Shown: positions 35,358 to 44,027 of the stretch, piece by piece | Layout: every line of letters starts with the position of its first letter | Numbering within the stretch: position 1 is the stretch's first letter | Source: Gramella sp. Hel_I_59 | Lineage (GTDB): Bacteria > Bacteroidota > Bacteroidia > Flavobacteriales > Flavobacteriaceae | Length of the DNA: 64,000 bases | Reading direction: 5' to 3' | Assembly: GCF_006714895.1 (NCBI RefSeq) | Contig: NZ_VFME01000001.1 | Location: 2,294,001-2,358,000, forward strand | Made by a program: the position numbers and the translations under genes | Notes under the pieces: generated by a model | What the model saw: the letters and a program-made list of their open reading frames with translations, nothing else | What the model was told of the DNA's origin: nothing | The model's database searches: none

Positions 35358-35459
35358 ATGGACGTATTAAACATGATGAATTCTTCTCTTAAAGGATTTA
35401 ATAAATTTGCAAAAGGAACAAAAAGTTTATTCTCTGGTGTAGATCATGATAAAGTCTGA
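35358..35459 (+). CDS. Possible 33-aa peptide
   Basis: ATG to TGA, product MDVLNMMNSSLKGFNKFAKG followed by TKSLFSGVDHDKV. Amphipathic, weakly basic in the middle. Found in a cassette that has no long gene. It could be real or chance; only its position ahead of the 55-aa ORF supports it. Confidence 0.3.
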   Translation: MDVLNMMNSSLKGFNKFAKGTKSLFSGVDHDKV

Positions 35460-35584
35460 TGTAAATCATACAAGACTATGATTGATAGGCAAAATGCAAA
35501 TTATTATAAATAAAAAAACAACTAGAAAGAATATCGGTCTTTCAATAAAGAACTTGAAGTAATATAAGTAAAAGATTAAAAAAC

Positions 35585-35752
35585 ATGTTTGGAGGATTAT
35601 ACTTTATGAGACTTGTTGGGGCATTATTAATCTGGGTATTTACAGGGTTTCGAGATAGTCTTGAAGATCATTTACATCGTTTTTATTCTTTGATAGTAGG
35701 AATTCTTTTTTTCGGAATTTTATTTTTTATTCTCTATTTAAAATTGAGTTAA
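35585..35752 (+). CDS. Small membrane protein (55 aa)
   Basis: ATG to TAA; product MFGGLYFMRLVGALLIWVFT, then GFRDSLEDHLHRFYS, then the hydrophobic LIVGILFFGILFFILYLKLS. Two TM segments joined by a short charged loop. It is the best coding candidate of cassette 35288-35913, which otherwise holds only AT-rich sequence. Small membrane proteins of this kind are easily missed by gene finders. Confidence 0.6.
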   Translation: MFGGLYFMRLVGALLIWVFTGFRDSLEDHLHRFYSLIVGILFFGILFFILYLKLS

Positions 35753-35906
35753 GTTCTATAGAAACAAATTCAAGAAATTAAAAGCGTATTATCATTCCGA
35801 TGTATTTTATTATTATAAAAAAGAAAATTGTTTCGATTGAATTACAAAAATTTGCCCTATTCTACTGCGAGCAACTTTTGTACTCACTCAAGTGCGTCGC
35901 TACAGC

Positions 35907-36039
35907 TTGTAACAACGGTTCATCGCCAATAAGCGGCAGCGTTAGAAAGAAAATAATTAACTTGACCAACAAACCAATACTAAGCCGACAAATCCACGTT
36001 CCTTACTCCGCCAACTGGCGATAACCGAGACCGTTGCCC
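35907..36039 (+). repeat. attC site 34 (type A)
   Basis: R'' TTGTAAC within GCTTGTAAC is the complement of cassette start GTTACAAGC at 35287. R' GTTGCCC. Confidence 0.9.
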
Positions 36040-36051
36040 ACAATTTTAGAA

Positions 36052-36966
36052 ATGAGAAACTTCATATTAATTTTAGCTGTAGTTCTAATTTCCTGTAAAG
36101 GAAAAGACAAAGAAGAAAATAAGTCAACTGAAAAACTTAACTCTGAAAGAGTTTCAACTTCTGATTTTGAATTAATCAAGTCAGAAAAAAAAAATGGTCT
36201 TTTGATTCTATTCCCATGTCTTCCTTGTGATGCTAAAAACACGTTGTCAGAACTTGAAATTGGAGAAATAAGTGTAGAAAATGGATTTTCAGTTCTATCA
36301 ATGAACTTTAATCACCATTTATATTTAAACCTATCAGAAAAAAAAGAATTAAAAAAACAGCTAGAAAAAATAGTTTCAGAGTATGATTTACCAAACAAAA
36401 ATATATTCATTGGGGGATTTTCTAGTGGTGGAAATGTAAGTTTAATCATGAGCGATTATCTTATGGAAAGTGAAAGCCAAATTCAACCAAAAGGAGTTTT
36501 TGTGGTGGATTCCCCAATTGATCTCTTAGCACTCTATAAAACGGCTCAAAAAAACTTAGATATGAATTTTTCAGAGGCATCAATTCAAGAAGCTAGTTGG
36601 ATAAAGAATTCTTTTGACAAGGAGTTTGGAAATCCTGAAAACGGAATTGGTAATTATGAAGAATATTCACCTTTTATTCTAGAGACTCAAAATATCCAAA
36701 ATTTAAAAAACCTGGAAAAATTAAAAATAAGATTTTACACAGAACCGGATCTAGAATGGTGGAAAAAAAATAGAAATAATGATTATGAAGATCTAAATGC
36801 CTATTATCTCAAAAAGCTTTCGGAAAAATTAAGAGATGAATTTGACAATAAAAATATAGAACTTATAGAAACAGTAAATCAAGGCTATCGTGCAGATGGA
36901 GTAAGACATCCTCACTCTTGGGGAATTGTAAATGAAGAAGAACTTATAAAATGGATGAAAGAATAA
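36052..36966 (+). CDS. Alpha/beta-hydrolase-like lipoprotein (304 aa)
   Basis: The ATG at 36052 gives a lipoprotein signal ILILAVVLISC (Cys about 15). NIFIGGFSSGGNVSLIMSDYL holds a G-x-S-x-G nucleophile elbow (GFSSG). GVFVVDSPIDLL is the next strand. The C-terminal GVRHPHSWGIV places a His at the position expected of a catalytic triad. LLILFPCLPCDAKNTL near residue 50 replaces the usual oxyanion strand and contains a CxxC. Substrate unknown. Confidence 0.7.
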   Translation: MRNFILILAVVLISCKGKDKEENKSTEKLNSERVSTSDFELIKSEKKNGLLILFPCLPCDAKNTLSELEIGEISVENGFSVLSMNFNHHLYLNLSEKKELKKQLEKIVSEYDLPNKNIFIGGFSSGGNVSLIMSDYLMESESQIQPKGVFVVDSPIDLLALYKTAQKNLDMNFSEASIQEASWIKNSFDKEFGNPENGIGNYEEYSPFILETQNIQNLKNLEKLKIRFYTEPDLEWWKKNRNNDYEDLNAYYLKKLSEKLRDEFDNKNIELIETVNQGYRADGVRHPHSWGIVNEEELIKWMKE

Positions 36967-36974
36967 AAAACTGT

Positions 36975-37107
36975 GGGCAACATCGGTTCATCGCAAATAA
37001 CGGGTTTAACCGAAAAAGGGTAATTTTAAAAACCAGGAAAGAAAATAACTAAGCCGACAAGTCCGCGTCCCTACTCCCGCAACTTGCGATAACCGTAACC
37101 GTTGGGC
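36975..37107 (+). repeat. attC site 35 (type B)
   Basis: R'' GGGCAAC complements cassette start GTTGCCC at 36033. R' GTTGGGC. Confidence 0.9.
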
Positions 37108-37128
37108 ACAAGTTTTAAACAAGATTCG

Positions 37129-38115
37129 ATGATCGATAATAAGCCTCTAGAAGAACAAGCTGAAAATTATATTAAATCACAATTATTAAAGTTCAATTTC
37201 AATGTTTTAAAACCTACATATGACCAATACGGAAGTGATTTAATTCTTCTTGAAAATAAAGGTGCAAAAAAAACTAGATTTTTAAATGTACAATCTAAAG
37301 GAAGAACACTAAAAAATGAAAGTACAAATGTGAGAATTCCAAAAGATTATGTAAACGATAACTTTGTTCTTTTTATCTATTTGATAACAGAAAAAACTAA
37401 AGAGGAAAATTTATTTCTATTCTTGAAGAATGATATTGATGATTGGACTTTAAACAGTAAAAATGAATATACCTTATCAATAAGTATTCAAGGAATTAAA
37501 AATGAATATTTCATAGAAAAAGTTTTCGATTCAAAACAAGCTGAAAAGCTAGAAAAGAAACTTCAGCAAGTTGAGATAAAAGATTATACAACATTATTGA
37601 TTGATGGCGTTTTTCTTAGAAATGCACTAATAAAAACACAAAATGTCTACTCAGAAATTTGGCCTGATAAGGAATTCATTAAACCTGATTTGAAAACAAT
37701 AGTGGAACAAATTCTAATAAAATATGATAGATTTAAGACAGATAAGAAAATCGTAAACTGTTACGTAATTGAAAGTAGTTATCATCCACTAAAGGAGTTG
37801 GTAAGCTTTGATTGCCAAACCTCATTTATTTCAAAACACAATAATCAGGTCAATATTTTTAAAAATGAAACCGATTCTTTTGTTTCCTTTGAGATCGTAG
37901 ATCAATTAGAAAGATTAATTAATAATGATAATATTATACTTGTTGCGGACGATATTATTTATGAAAGTGTTTTAAAAGGATATAAGGAAATGGGTGTAGA
38001 AATTATAATGGTTCTATTTGGAAAACAAGGAAGAAATATGTTCGTCGATTTCAGATGGGGAGATATAATTTATCCTTTAGGTATATCAATTGGTCTAGAA
38101 CATCACGAATTATAA
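37129..38115 (+). CDS. PD-(D/E)XK-like nuclease with unknown C-terminal domain (328 aa)
   Basis: ATG at 37129, about 20 bases past the core. Residues 5-100 read EEQAENYIKSQLLKFNF..YDQYGSDLILLEN..TRFLNVQSKGR. Glu in the first helix, GxD in the turn and QxK at the end of the strand are the restriction-endonuclease-like core of the kind seen in DUF4365-type proteins. The C-terminal half (LLIDGVFLRNALIKTQN, IILVADDIIYESVLKGYKEMGVEIIMVLFGKQGRNMFVDFRW) has an alternating Rossmann-like pattern I cannot name. Probably a stand-alone defence nuclease. Confidence 0.6.
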   Translation: MIDNKPLEEQAENYIKSQLLKFNFNVLKPTYDQYGSDLILLENKGAKKTRFLNVQSKGRTLKNESTNVRIPKDYVNDNFVLFIYLITEKTKEENLFLFLKNDIDDWTLNSKNEYTLSISIQGIKNEYFIEKVFDSKQAEKLEKKLQQVEIKDYTTLLIDGVFLRNALIKTQNVYSEIWPDKEFIKPDLKTIVEQILIKYDRFKTDKKIVNCYVIESSYHPLKELVSFDCQTSFISKHNNQVNIFKNETDSFVSFEIVDQLERLINNDNIILVADDIIYESVLKGYKEMGVEIIMVLFGKQGRNMFVDFRWGDIIYPLGISIGLEHHEL

Positions 38116-38122
38116 AACCAGT

Positions 38123-38255
38123 GCCCAACATCGGTTCATCGCAAATAACGGGTATCGCCGAAAAAGTGTAATTATAAATCCCAAGGAAGAAAATAGTTAA
38201 TCCGACAAGTCCGCGTCCCTACTCCCGCAACTTGCGATAACCGGGACCGTTGTGA
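38123..38255 (+). repeat. attC site 36 (type B)
   Basis: R'' GCCCAAC is the perfect complement of cassette start GTTGGGC at 37101. R' GTTGTGA. Confidence 0.9.
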
Positions 38256-38268
38256 GCAATTTGTAAAA

Positions 38269-38952
38269 ATGAGAATAACAAAAATGAAACAAAATATCAA
38301 TTTTTTAATTTTACTAAGTTTACTTTTCAATAACGGTCTTGGAAATGCTCAGACCGAATCAACAACTGGATTTATTCCTAATGGACATGTATTGTTTGAA
38401 GAGTATAGTGCAGATGTTAATGAAGATGGATTAGAGGATTGTATTTTAATTATAAAGAATTCAAAAGAGGAAAATATAATTGAAAATAGATTTGGAGATG
38501 TAGTTGACCGTAATAGAAGAGGAATAATTGTGCTATTAGGCACTGAAAATGGTTATGAATCAATTTTAAAGAATTTAGATTGTTTCTCCTCTGAAAATGA
38601 AGATGGCGGCGTTTATTATCCTCCAGAACTTTCAATTGATCTTCATAACAACATTTTAAAAATTCATTACGGACATGGCCGATATGGAAATTGGGAGTAT
38701 ATTTTTAGATATGATGAATCAGACTTTAAATTGATTGGATATGAATCAAGTGAAAATCGTGGACCGATTGTGAATTACAAAACAAGTATTAATTTTCTAA
38801 CAAAGAAAAAACAAGTTTTAGAAAATGGAAATATGAATTCCCAAGATAAAGAGGAAGTTTTTAAAGAAACTTGGGAGAAAATTAAAATTGAAAACTTGAT
38901 AAAGTTGTCTGAAATACAAGATTTCGATGAAATTGATATGCATAAATATTAG
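38269..38952 (+). CDS. Exported protein of unknown function (227 aa), duplicated at 53318
   Basis: ATG at 38269 (38284 also possible). Signal peptide INFLILLSLLFNNGLGNAQ. The mature start FEEYSADVNEDGLEDCILIIKN is a calcium-loop-like DVNEDGLED, as in VCBS/FG-GAP openings, then a ~150-residue domain with GHGRYGNWEYIFRYDESDFKLIGYE. A near-identical copy is at 53318 and a distant relative at 8709. Probably periplasmic; function unknown. Confidence 0.78.
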   Translation: MRITKMKQNINFLILLSLLFNNGLGNAQTESTTGFIPNGHVLFEEYSADVNEDGLEDCILIIKNSKEENIIENRFGDVVDRNRRGIIVLLGTENGYESILKNLDCFSSENEDGGVYYPPELSIDLHNNILKIHYGHGRYGNWEYIFRYDESDFKLIGYESSENRGPIVNYKTSINFLTKKKQVLENGNMNSQDKEEVFKETWEKIKIENLIKLSEIQDFDEIDMHKY

Positions 38953-38965
38953 TGTAACAAACAGC

Positions 38966-39098
38966 TCACAACATCGGTTCATCGCAAATAACGGGATTAA
39001 TCGAAAAAGTATAATTTTAGAAACCAGGAATGAAAATAGTTAATCCGACAAGTCCGCGTCCCTACTCCCGCAACTTGCGATAACCGTAACCGTTGCCA
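38966..39098 (+). repeat. attC site 37 (type B)
   Basis: R'' TCACAAC within GCTCACAAC is the complement of cassette start GTTGTGAGC at 38249. R' GTTGCCA. Appears identical, apart from its flank, to the attC behind the other copy of this cassette (54015). Confidence 0.92.
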
Positions 39099-39258
39099 AA
39101 AATACTCAAGCAATATTCGTCTTAATAACTTTCTACCTAATTAATCATTCTATTTTACAATTTAATATTAAGATTTGATAAATAAAGGCACACTAAAAAC
39201 GAGTTTAATGACTAACAATTAATATCCTTGGCTAAAATTCTATGGAGAAATTATTCTT

Positions 39259-39266
39259 TACTTTTG
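39259..39266 (+). promoter_or_regulatory. Possible -7 element of the LytTR/CPBP cassette
   Basis: TACTTTTG fits TAnnTTTG and lies 30 bases before the ATG, within a 200-base leader that is long for this array. A well-spaced -33 TTG is not evident (the nearest, 39228-39230, is 28 bases upstream). Confidence 0.45.
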
Positions 39267-39295
39267 GATCTGATTGATAAAAGAGCTTTTAATTC

Positions 39296-40132
39296 ATGAG
39301 CACGACACCACCAACCAAGAATACAGCAAAATCAGTATGGCATTCAATTATTAAAAGTTCAGAATGGCGTTGGTTTCAGAAAGCAATTGTATTAATTATC
39401 TTCTTTTTAGTGGTAAATCATTTAACCACACGCGATAGTTTTCCAGATAGTGAGTCGTATAGATTTCCCATAGAAGGTTTTCTGTCTTCTATGGCTTTAT
39501 GTATTCTCATTGGAATCATAACAGAATTTAATTTTAAATTTTACAAGAAAAAGCATTTCACTAGAAAAGTAGAAATGGGCACTATTGTATGGTTTATGGC
39601 TTCTACTTTAGGATATATTACAATCATGTATATCCCTATAAATATTATTTTCAATATAGTTGCGGGTGGAAATACAGAGTTCTATTATTTATTAATCGGT
39701 TTGCTAATTACCTTATTACTGAGTTTCATTCTTATAGGCTCTATGTATGCACAAGACATATACAATTTATATAAGTTATCCATAAAAGATGCTGAAATCA
39801 ACATTGAAAGTGGCCCGAAAATGACCAAACTTACCTATGAAGATATTGCTTGCTTTTACAGCGAAAACAAAATTGTGTATACAGTTCAAAATGATGGCAC
39901 AACATTAAATACCGATTTTACATTAAATCAACTCGAAGAAAAAATAAACAATCAATTGTTTTTTAGAGCCAATCGGCAAATTATTATACACAAAAATGCT
40001 GTAACCCAAATTGAAAAAATTGAAAATGGCAAATTGCGCATTAGGTTAAAAGATTCCATAGAGAACGATGCGATTGCTGAAATCAATATCAGTCGTTACA
40101 AGCGAAAAGAATTTAAGAATTGGTTTCAATAA
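39296..40132 (+). CDS. Membrane-bound LytTR-domain transcription regulator (278 aa)
   Basis: Four TM helices in residues 28-160 (AIVLIIFFLVVNHL, SSMALCILIGIITEF, MASTLGYITIMYIPINIIFNIV, LLIGLLITLLLSFILIGSMY). A C-terminal LytTR DNA-binding domain follows: YEDIACFYSENKIVYTVQNDGTTLNTDFTLNQLEEKI, FFRANRQIIIHKNAVTQIEKI, ISRYKRKEFKNWF. FRANRQ..I is the family hallmark. It probably regulates the CPBP protease gene 125 bases downstream. Its codon choice (CGT/CGC Arg, less A-biased) differs from most cassettes. Confidence 0.85.
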   Translation: MSTTPPTKNTAKSVWHSIIKSSEWRWFQKAIVLIIFFLVVNHLTTRDSFPDSESYRFPIEGFLSSMALCILIGIITEFNFKFYKKKHFTRKVEMGTIVWFMASTLGYITIMYIPINIIFNIVAGGNTEFYYLLIGLLITLLLSFILIGSMYAQDIYNLYKLSIKDAEINIESGPKMTKLTYEDIACFYSENKIVYTVQNDGTTLNTDFTLNQLEEKINNQLFFRANRQIIIHKNAVTQIEKIENGKLRIRLKDSIENDAIAEINISRYKRKEFKNWFQ

Positions 40133-40257
40133 AATAAGCCAAAAACTAACGACTATTCAGTTATAATTTCACGACCATTCAGTAAAACCATAAGTATTTA
40201 AAGGGATTTTAAAAGATTTTGTTCATTATTTCGCCTAGAATTTAAAATCAAAAAATA

Positions 40258-40920
40258 ATGAACAAAATTACCTTAAGACAAACATTAATTCCATTAATTA
40301 CCATTGGAATCATCTGCTTTTTATGGTTTGGACCAATACGTTTAAGTTATATTGAAAACATCGTTGTTGCTATATTAATCATTATAGCGAATTATATAGA
40401 ATACAAAGGAAAACCATTTTCAGCACTTGGATTTCAACGTAAAAAATTCACACTAAAGAACATCTTAGTACTTGCTCCATTAGTCTCACTAGGACTCTTT
40501 ATTTTTTATGTGCTTGTATTGGTTCCAGGAATTACAAAACTCACAGGCGCACCTATAGATTATTCAAGTTTTGATCAATTGGAAGGAGATCTTTCAGCCT
40601 GTTTAATTGCATTGTTATTAGTTTGGGCTACTGCGGGATTTGGAGAAGAAATCATCTTTCGCGGTTATTTTATGCGACAATTCGTGAAATTCTTTGGTGA
40701 AAGCAATGTGAGTATTGTTTTTAATATTGTCCTACTTGCCTGTTTTTTTGGCTTCATGCATAGTTACCAAGGAATTACGGGGCAACTTGTTACAGGAATT
40801 GTCGGAGCGATTTTAGCACTGTTATTCTACCTGCGCAAATACGATTTGTGGTTTGTTGTTGCTGTACACGGTTTTTTTGACACTATAGCATTAATTTGTA
40901 TTTACTTTGGATTGACGTAA
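40258..40920 (+). CDS. CPBP-family (CAAX-like) intramembrane metalloprotease (220 aa)
   Basis: Six or more TM segments. The catalytic signatures are complete: GEEIIFRGYFMRQF (EExxxR), FFGFMHSYQG (conserved His) and VVAVHGFFDT (second His). Such Abi/CPBP proteases process prenylated-type or signal-type peptides; in bacteria some give bacteriocin immunity. Preceded by a LytTR regulator in the same cassette, a pairing also seen on flavobacterial chromosomes. This suggests an ordinary chromosomal gene pair captured as a cassette. Confidence 0.88.
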   Translation: MNKITLRQTLIPLITIGIICFLWFGPIRLSYIENIVVAILIIIANYIEYKGKPFSALGFQRKKFTLKNILVLAPLVSLGLFIFYVLVLVPGITKLTGAPIDYSSFDQLEGDLSACLIALLLVWATAGFGEEIIFRGYFMRQFVKFFGESNVSIVFNIVLLACFFGFMHSYQGITGQLVTGIVGAILALLFYLRKYDLWFVVAVHGFFDTIALICIYFGLT

Positions 40921-40974
40921 CTAATTTGACTTGAAAATAATTGAGATAATTACAGTTGATATGTTTCGTACTTT

Positions 40975-41108
40975 AGGCAACAACGGCTCATCGCAAATAA
41001 CGGGTAGATTGCTGAAAATTGTTATTTTAGAAACCAATTATTAAAACCACTAATCCGACAAATCCGCGTCCTTATTCCCGCAACTTGCGATAGCCGGGAC
41101 CGTTGTGC
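40975..41108 (+). repeat. attC site 38 (type C)
   Basis: R'' AGGCAAC against cassette start GTTGCCA (one mismatch). R' GTTGTGC. Stem CGGCTCATCGC / GCGATAGCCG. Confidence 0.88.
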
Positions 41109-41129
41109 ACAATTTAAAAAGCAAGATTT

Positions 41130-41798
41130 TTGATTAAATACAAGCTGCTAATAATTATATTTCCACTCTTTTTAGGTTGTGAATTTTCAAATAATACAAA
41201 TAGTTTTTCCGGAGAAAATTATCAAAAATCAGGAAATGATATTATTTCTTTCAAAAAAGATAATGAGTTTGGTTTTAAGGAAGGCAGTAAAGTCCAAAAA
41301 TTAAATAGTAAAGGAGTTGATTTAGGTATAAAGAAAAAATACCAAGAAGCAGAAAAAGTTCTGAAGAAAGCTCTTCTTGAAGAACCGAAAAATCCAATAA
41401 TTCTAAACAACATTGGATTAACATATTATAATCGAGGTATATATAATACTGCAATAAAATATTTTAATCAATCTTTAATGTTTTCTGACTCTACAAGCAT
41501 AATGGCCGCAACAAATCTAGGTTTAACTTACTATGATCAAATGGATTATGCAAGAGCATTGGAAATAATGAATTTTAGCCTTTCAAAGCAGAATGGCGAT
41601 AATGTAGAAAAACTTACTGTAAGACTGAATAGAATAATGGTGAATATTGAATTAGAAGATTGTGATGAAATATTCGCAGATAGAAAAGCTATAGAATATC
41701 TACGTCATAACAACGAATTAGGAGATTATGCCGCTTACCTTGAAGAAGTAGATGAACAATTATTTAAACTGTGCACAACAACGGTTCATCGCCAATAA
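41130..41798 (+). CDS. TPR lipoprotein (222 aa), copy with altered start codon
   Basis: Lipobox IFPLFLGC (Cys about 15). Two to three TPR-type repeats follow: LNSKGVDLGIKKKYQEAEKVLKKALLEEPKNPIILNNIGLTYYNRGIYNTAIKYFNQSL. The second copy at 50283 begins TTGATGAAA; here the ATG has become ATT (TTGATTAAA), leaving only TTG as a start, so expression may be lower. The last ten residues (CTTTVHRQ) and the stop are encoded by the attC. Function unknown; a protein-protein scaffold in the envelope is likely. Confidence 0.75.
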   Translation: MIKYKLLIIIFPLFLGCEFSNNTNSFSGENYQKSGNDIISFKKDNEFGFKEGSKVQKLNSKGVDLGIKKKYQEAEKVLKKALLEEPKNPIILNNIGLTYYNRGIYNTAIKYFNQSLMFSDSTSIMAATNLGLTYYDQMDYARALEIMNFSLSKQNGDNVEKLTVRLNRIMVNIELEDCDEIFADRKAIEYLRHNNELGDYAAYLEEVDEQLFKLCTTTVHRQ

Positions 41799-41932
41799 GC
41801 GGCACCGTTAGTAAGAAAATAATTAACTTGACCAACGAACCAATACTAAGCCGACAAATCCGCGTCCCTTACTCCGCCAACTGGCGATAACCGTATTCCA
41901 AGGTTAAATCCAAGCCTTTTGTGCTAATTTTT

Positions 41933-42919
41933 TCAGGCTGCAAATCTTTGTAATTCCACATAAGGCGTTCCTCTCTTCACCACTGCAAACACTCTGGATA
42001 ACAGTTTATTGCGGACATTGTTTAGCGCAATCATCTTTAACTTACCTTCCTCCCGCTTTTTCTTATAATATTGCCGTAATTCACTGTCATATTGAATGGC
42101 TGTACAGGCCGCCATGCTAAGCAGGCTCTTCATTTGCCGATCTCCCATCGGGTGGCATTTTCGCTTTTTGTGAATACTGCTTCCCGAACTATGACCAAAG
42201 GGAGCCGTCCCACAATAACTGGAGAATTGGCGCCAGCTATTAAAGCGTTCAAAATTATTGGTGTGATAAAGCAACTGGGCGCCTACAACTAAACCAACAC
42301 CTTTTAAAGAAGTGATCAACTTATAATTTTGCGATAATGCCTCAGAAGTCTTTATCAGTGATTTTAGTTGCTTCTCTATTTTATTTATTTGAGAAGTCAG
42401 GTGAGTAATAGAGCTTACAAGCGTTTTACAACAGGTATCTGTAGAACTGCTGCTGAGCAACTTTTTCAGCTCTGAAAGGGTATTCTTCAATCCCGTACGA
42501 CTACGAACCAGCTGATCACGCAAAGCCAGCAACCTGCCTACTTCTAATAGTTCATTATCTTTCAGCTCACTCGGTGAAAGTTCCTCACGGTGAAGCCAGC
42601 CATACCTGGCGATCATCATGGCATCTACCACGTCATTCTTCTCTCTGATCACTCCGGAAGAACGTTTGATTACTACAGGATTTTCCTGTACATATACCTG
42701 CTTCTTTGAAGATAAATACAACGCTAACTTCAAGGAATAATGACCGGTATTCTCAAAACAGAAAAACACTTTTTGTTCCTTACCGTTAGCCCATTGCAAC
42801 AAGGCTTTATAACCCTTCACATCATTACTGAACTCCCGATGGGAACTACGATTGTAAGCATAGGCATCTAACTTGTTTTTTGAAACATCAATTCCGATTA
42901 CTTCTTGGTAATTTTTCAT
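41933..42919 (-). CDS. IS110-family transposase, copy 4 (328 aa)
   Basis: Protein identical to copy 1; catalytic residues intact. Confidence 0.95.
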   Translation of the reverse strand: MKNYQEVIGIDVSKNKLDAYAYNRSSHREFSNDVKGYKALLQWANGKEQKVFFCFENTGHYSLKLALYLSSKKQVYVQENPVVIKRSSGVIREKNDVVDAMMIARYGWLHREELSPSELKDNELLEVGRLLALRDQLVRSRTGLKNTLSELKKLLSSSSTDTCCKTLVSSITHLTSQINKIEKQLKSLIKTSEALSQNYKLITSLKGVGLVVGAQLLYHTNNFERFNSWRQFSSYCGTAPFGHSSGSSIHKKRKCHPMGDRQMKSLLSMAACTAIQYDSELRQYYKKKREEGKLKMIALNNVRNKLLSRVFAVVKRGTPYVELQRFAA

Positions 42920-42937
42920 ATTTTTAAAAAATTATTA

Positions 42938-43100
42938 TTTGAAGGGCGCATTAACTAACTCCTTTAACGGGTCCATAATAAGACCTGGTATTCCAAATGG
43001 TTCTTGCTGCCCGTATGAAGAATGGAGGACTCTTACGGCTATTGGATCTGTAATCTCGAGACCGTTTTAGTTCTCCTCCTTCTTCATCTCAAAGGTATAT
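42938..43100 (-). ncRNA. Putative bridge RNA of IS copy 4
   Basis: Same stem and guide segments as in copy 1. Confidence 0.7.
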
Positions 43101-43148
43101 TTATTAATAAGCGAAGTAAAGGAGACCGTTGGCTAGCATATTAATACT

Positions 43149-43811
43149 ATGAGTCGAATTATAATTTTTCTTCTGTCTTTCCTATATATGAGCTGTTCAT
43201 CTCTAGAAAAGAAAAGTAAGACTAATGAAAATACTAATAGAAAAGAGGTACATCCGTATAAAGTCCTCATTAATGATTTTGAGAAAAATAAGCTTCATAA
43301 AATTTATCCAAATTTAGAAACGAGTAAGGCTTATCATCGTCTTCTTAAAGATATTCTAGATAGAAAGATTGAGATATCAGATTTGAAAACAAAAATGGGA
43401 AAGACTCTATTTCAGAATACTTTGAAAAAAGAATTGCAATGCTCAACAGATTCTGTTTGGATCGATGAAAATCTTTCCATTGTACACTTGAAAGAAAAAT
43501 GTTGGGATTACTCAACGCAGAATTACAAATACAAAAATAGTGATTTCGGGTATTTTAAACCTGGAATGGATAAAGACTCAATTGTAAAATCATTTAAAAA
43601 TAAAATTTCTTTCAATTATTATAGTAATTACATTAATGAATTAAAATCTCATGATCCGAAAAGTGATTTTTTAAACGATTATATTTATCTGAAAGAAGCT
43701 GCTGGCGATATAGCCTTTTACATTATAGCGGAGAATATGATAAAAGCAAATGTGAGCTTCAATCAACAAATAATTAAGCGAATATTTATAACAGAAATTG
43801 TGTACAATTAA
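43149..43811 (+). CDS. Lipoprotein of unknown function (220 aa)
   Basis: Signal IIIFLLSFLYMSC gives a lipobox with Cys about 16. The mature part is helical and charged (KTKMGKTLFQNTLKKELQCSTDSVWID), with two further Cys, and ends in IKRIFITEIVYN. No recognised family. Alone in its cassette, which starts at the right end of IS copy 4. Confidence 0.7.
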   Translation: MSRIIIFLLSFLYMSCSSLEKKSKTNENTNRKEVHPYKVLINDFEKNKLHKIYPNLETSKAYHRLLKDILDRKIEISDLKTKMGKTLFQNTLKKELQCSTDSVWIDENLSIVHLKEKCWDYSTQNYKYKNSDFGYFKPGMDKDSIVKSFKNKISFNYYSNYINELKSHDPKSDFLNDYIYLKEAAGDIAFYIIAENMIKANVSFNQQIIKRIFITEIVYN

Positions 43812-43817
43812 GACGCT

Positions 43818-43950
43818 AGCCAACATCGGTTAATCGCCAATAAGCGGCAGCGTTAGTAAGAAAATAATCATCTTGATCAACAAACTAAGACTAAGCCGAC
43901 AAATCCGCGTCCCTTACTCCGCCAACTGGCGATAACCGTAACCGTTAGGC
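43818..43950 (+). repeat. attC site 40 (type A)
   Basis: R'' AGCCAAC complements cassette start GTTGGCT at 43128. R' GTTAGGC, the classical integron core sequence. Confidence 0.92.
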
Positions 43951-43969
43951 AGCATAATTTTTATCGTGC

Positions 43970-44012
43970 TTGAAACTTCTAATTTTTTACTTATCTTTGA
44001 CGTTAGTAACGT
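43970..44012 (+). promoter_or_regulatory. Promoter and operator of the second higBA cassette
   Basis: TTG (43970-43972), 19 bases, then TATCTTTG (43992-43999): a clean Bacteroidota promoter. A perfect palindrome ACGTTA-G-TAACGT (44000-44012) abuts the -7 element at the likely start of transcription, a good place for HigA to bind. Confidence 0.8.
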
Positions 44013-44027
44013 AAAACAAAATTATTT

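Larger units (their letters stand above)
41894..43122 (-). mobile_element. IS110-family insertion sequence, copy 4
   Basis: Same ends, length, orientation and attC position as copy 1. Directly follows one copy of the duplicated TPR cassette, while copy 5 directly precedes the other. Confidence 0.9.
41773..43134 (+). repeat. attC site 39 (type A), split by IS copy 4
   Basis: Left part 41773-41893, R'' GCACAAC complementing cassette start GTTGTGC at 41102. Right part 43123-43134, AGACC plus R' GTTGGCT. Confidence 0.85.

Noticed and set aside
35800..36024. A 74-aa frame running through the attC at 35907
   Set aside because: Two thirds of it is attC sequence and it has no signal or domain; the 55-aa ORF at 35585 is the better candidate.
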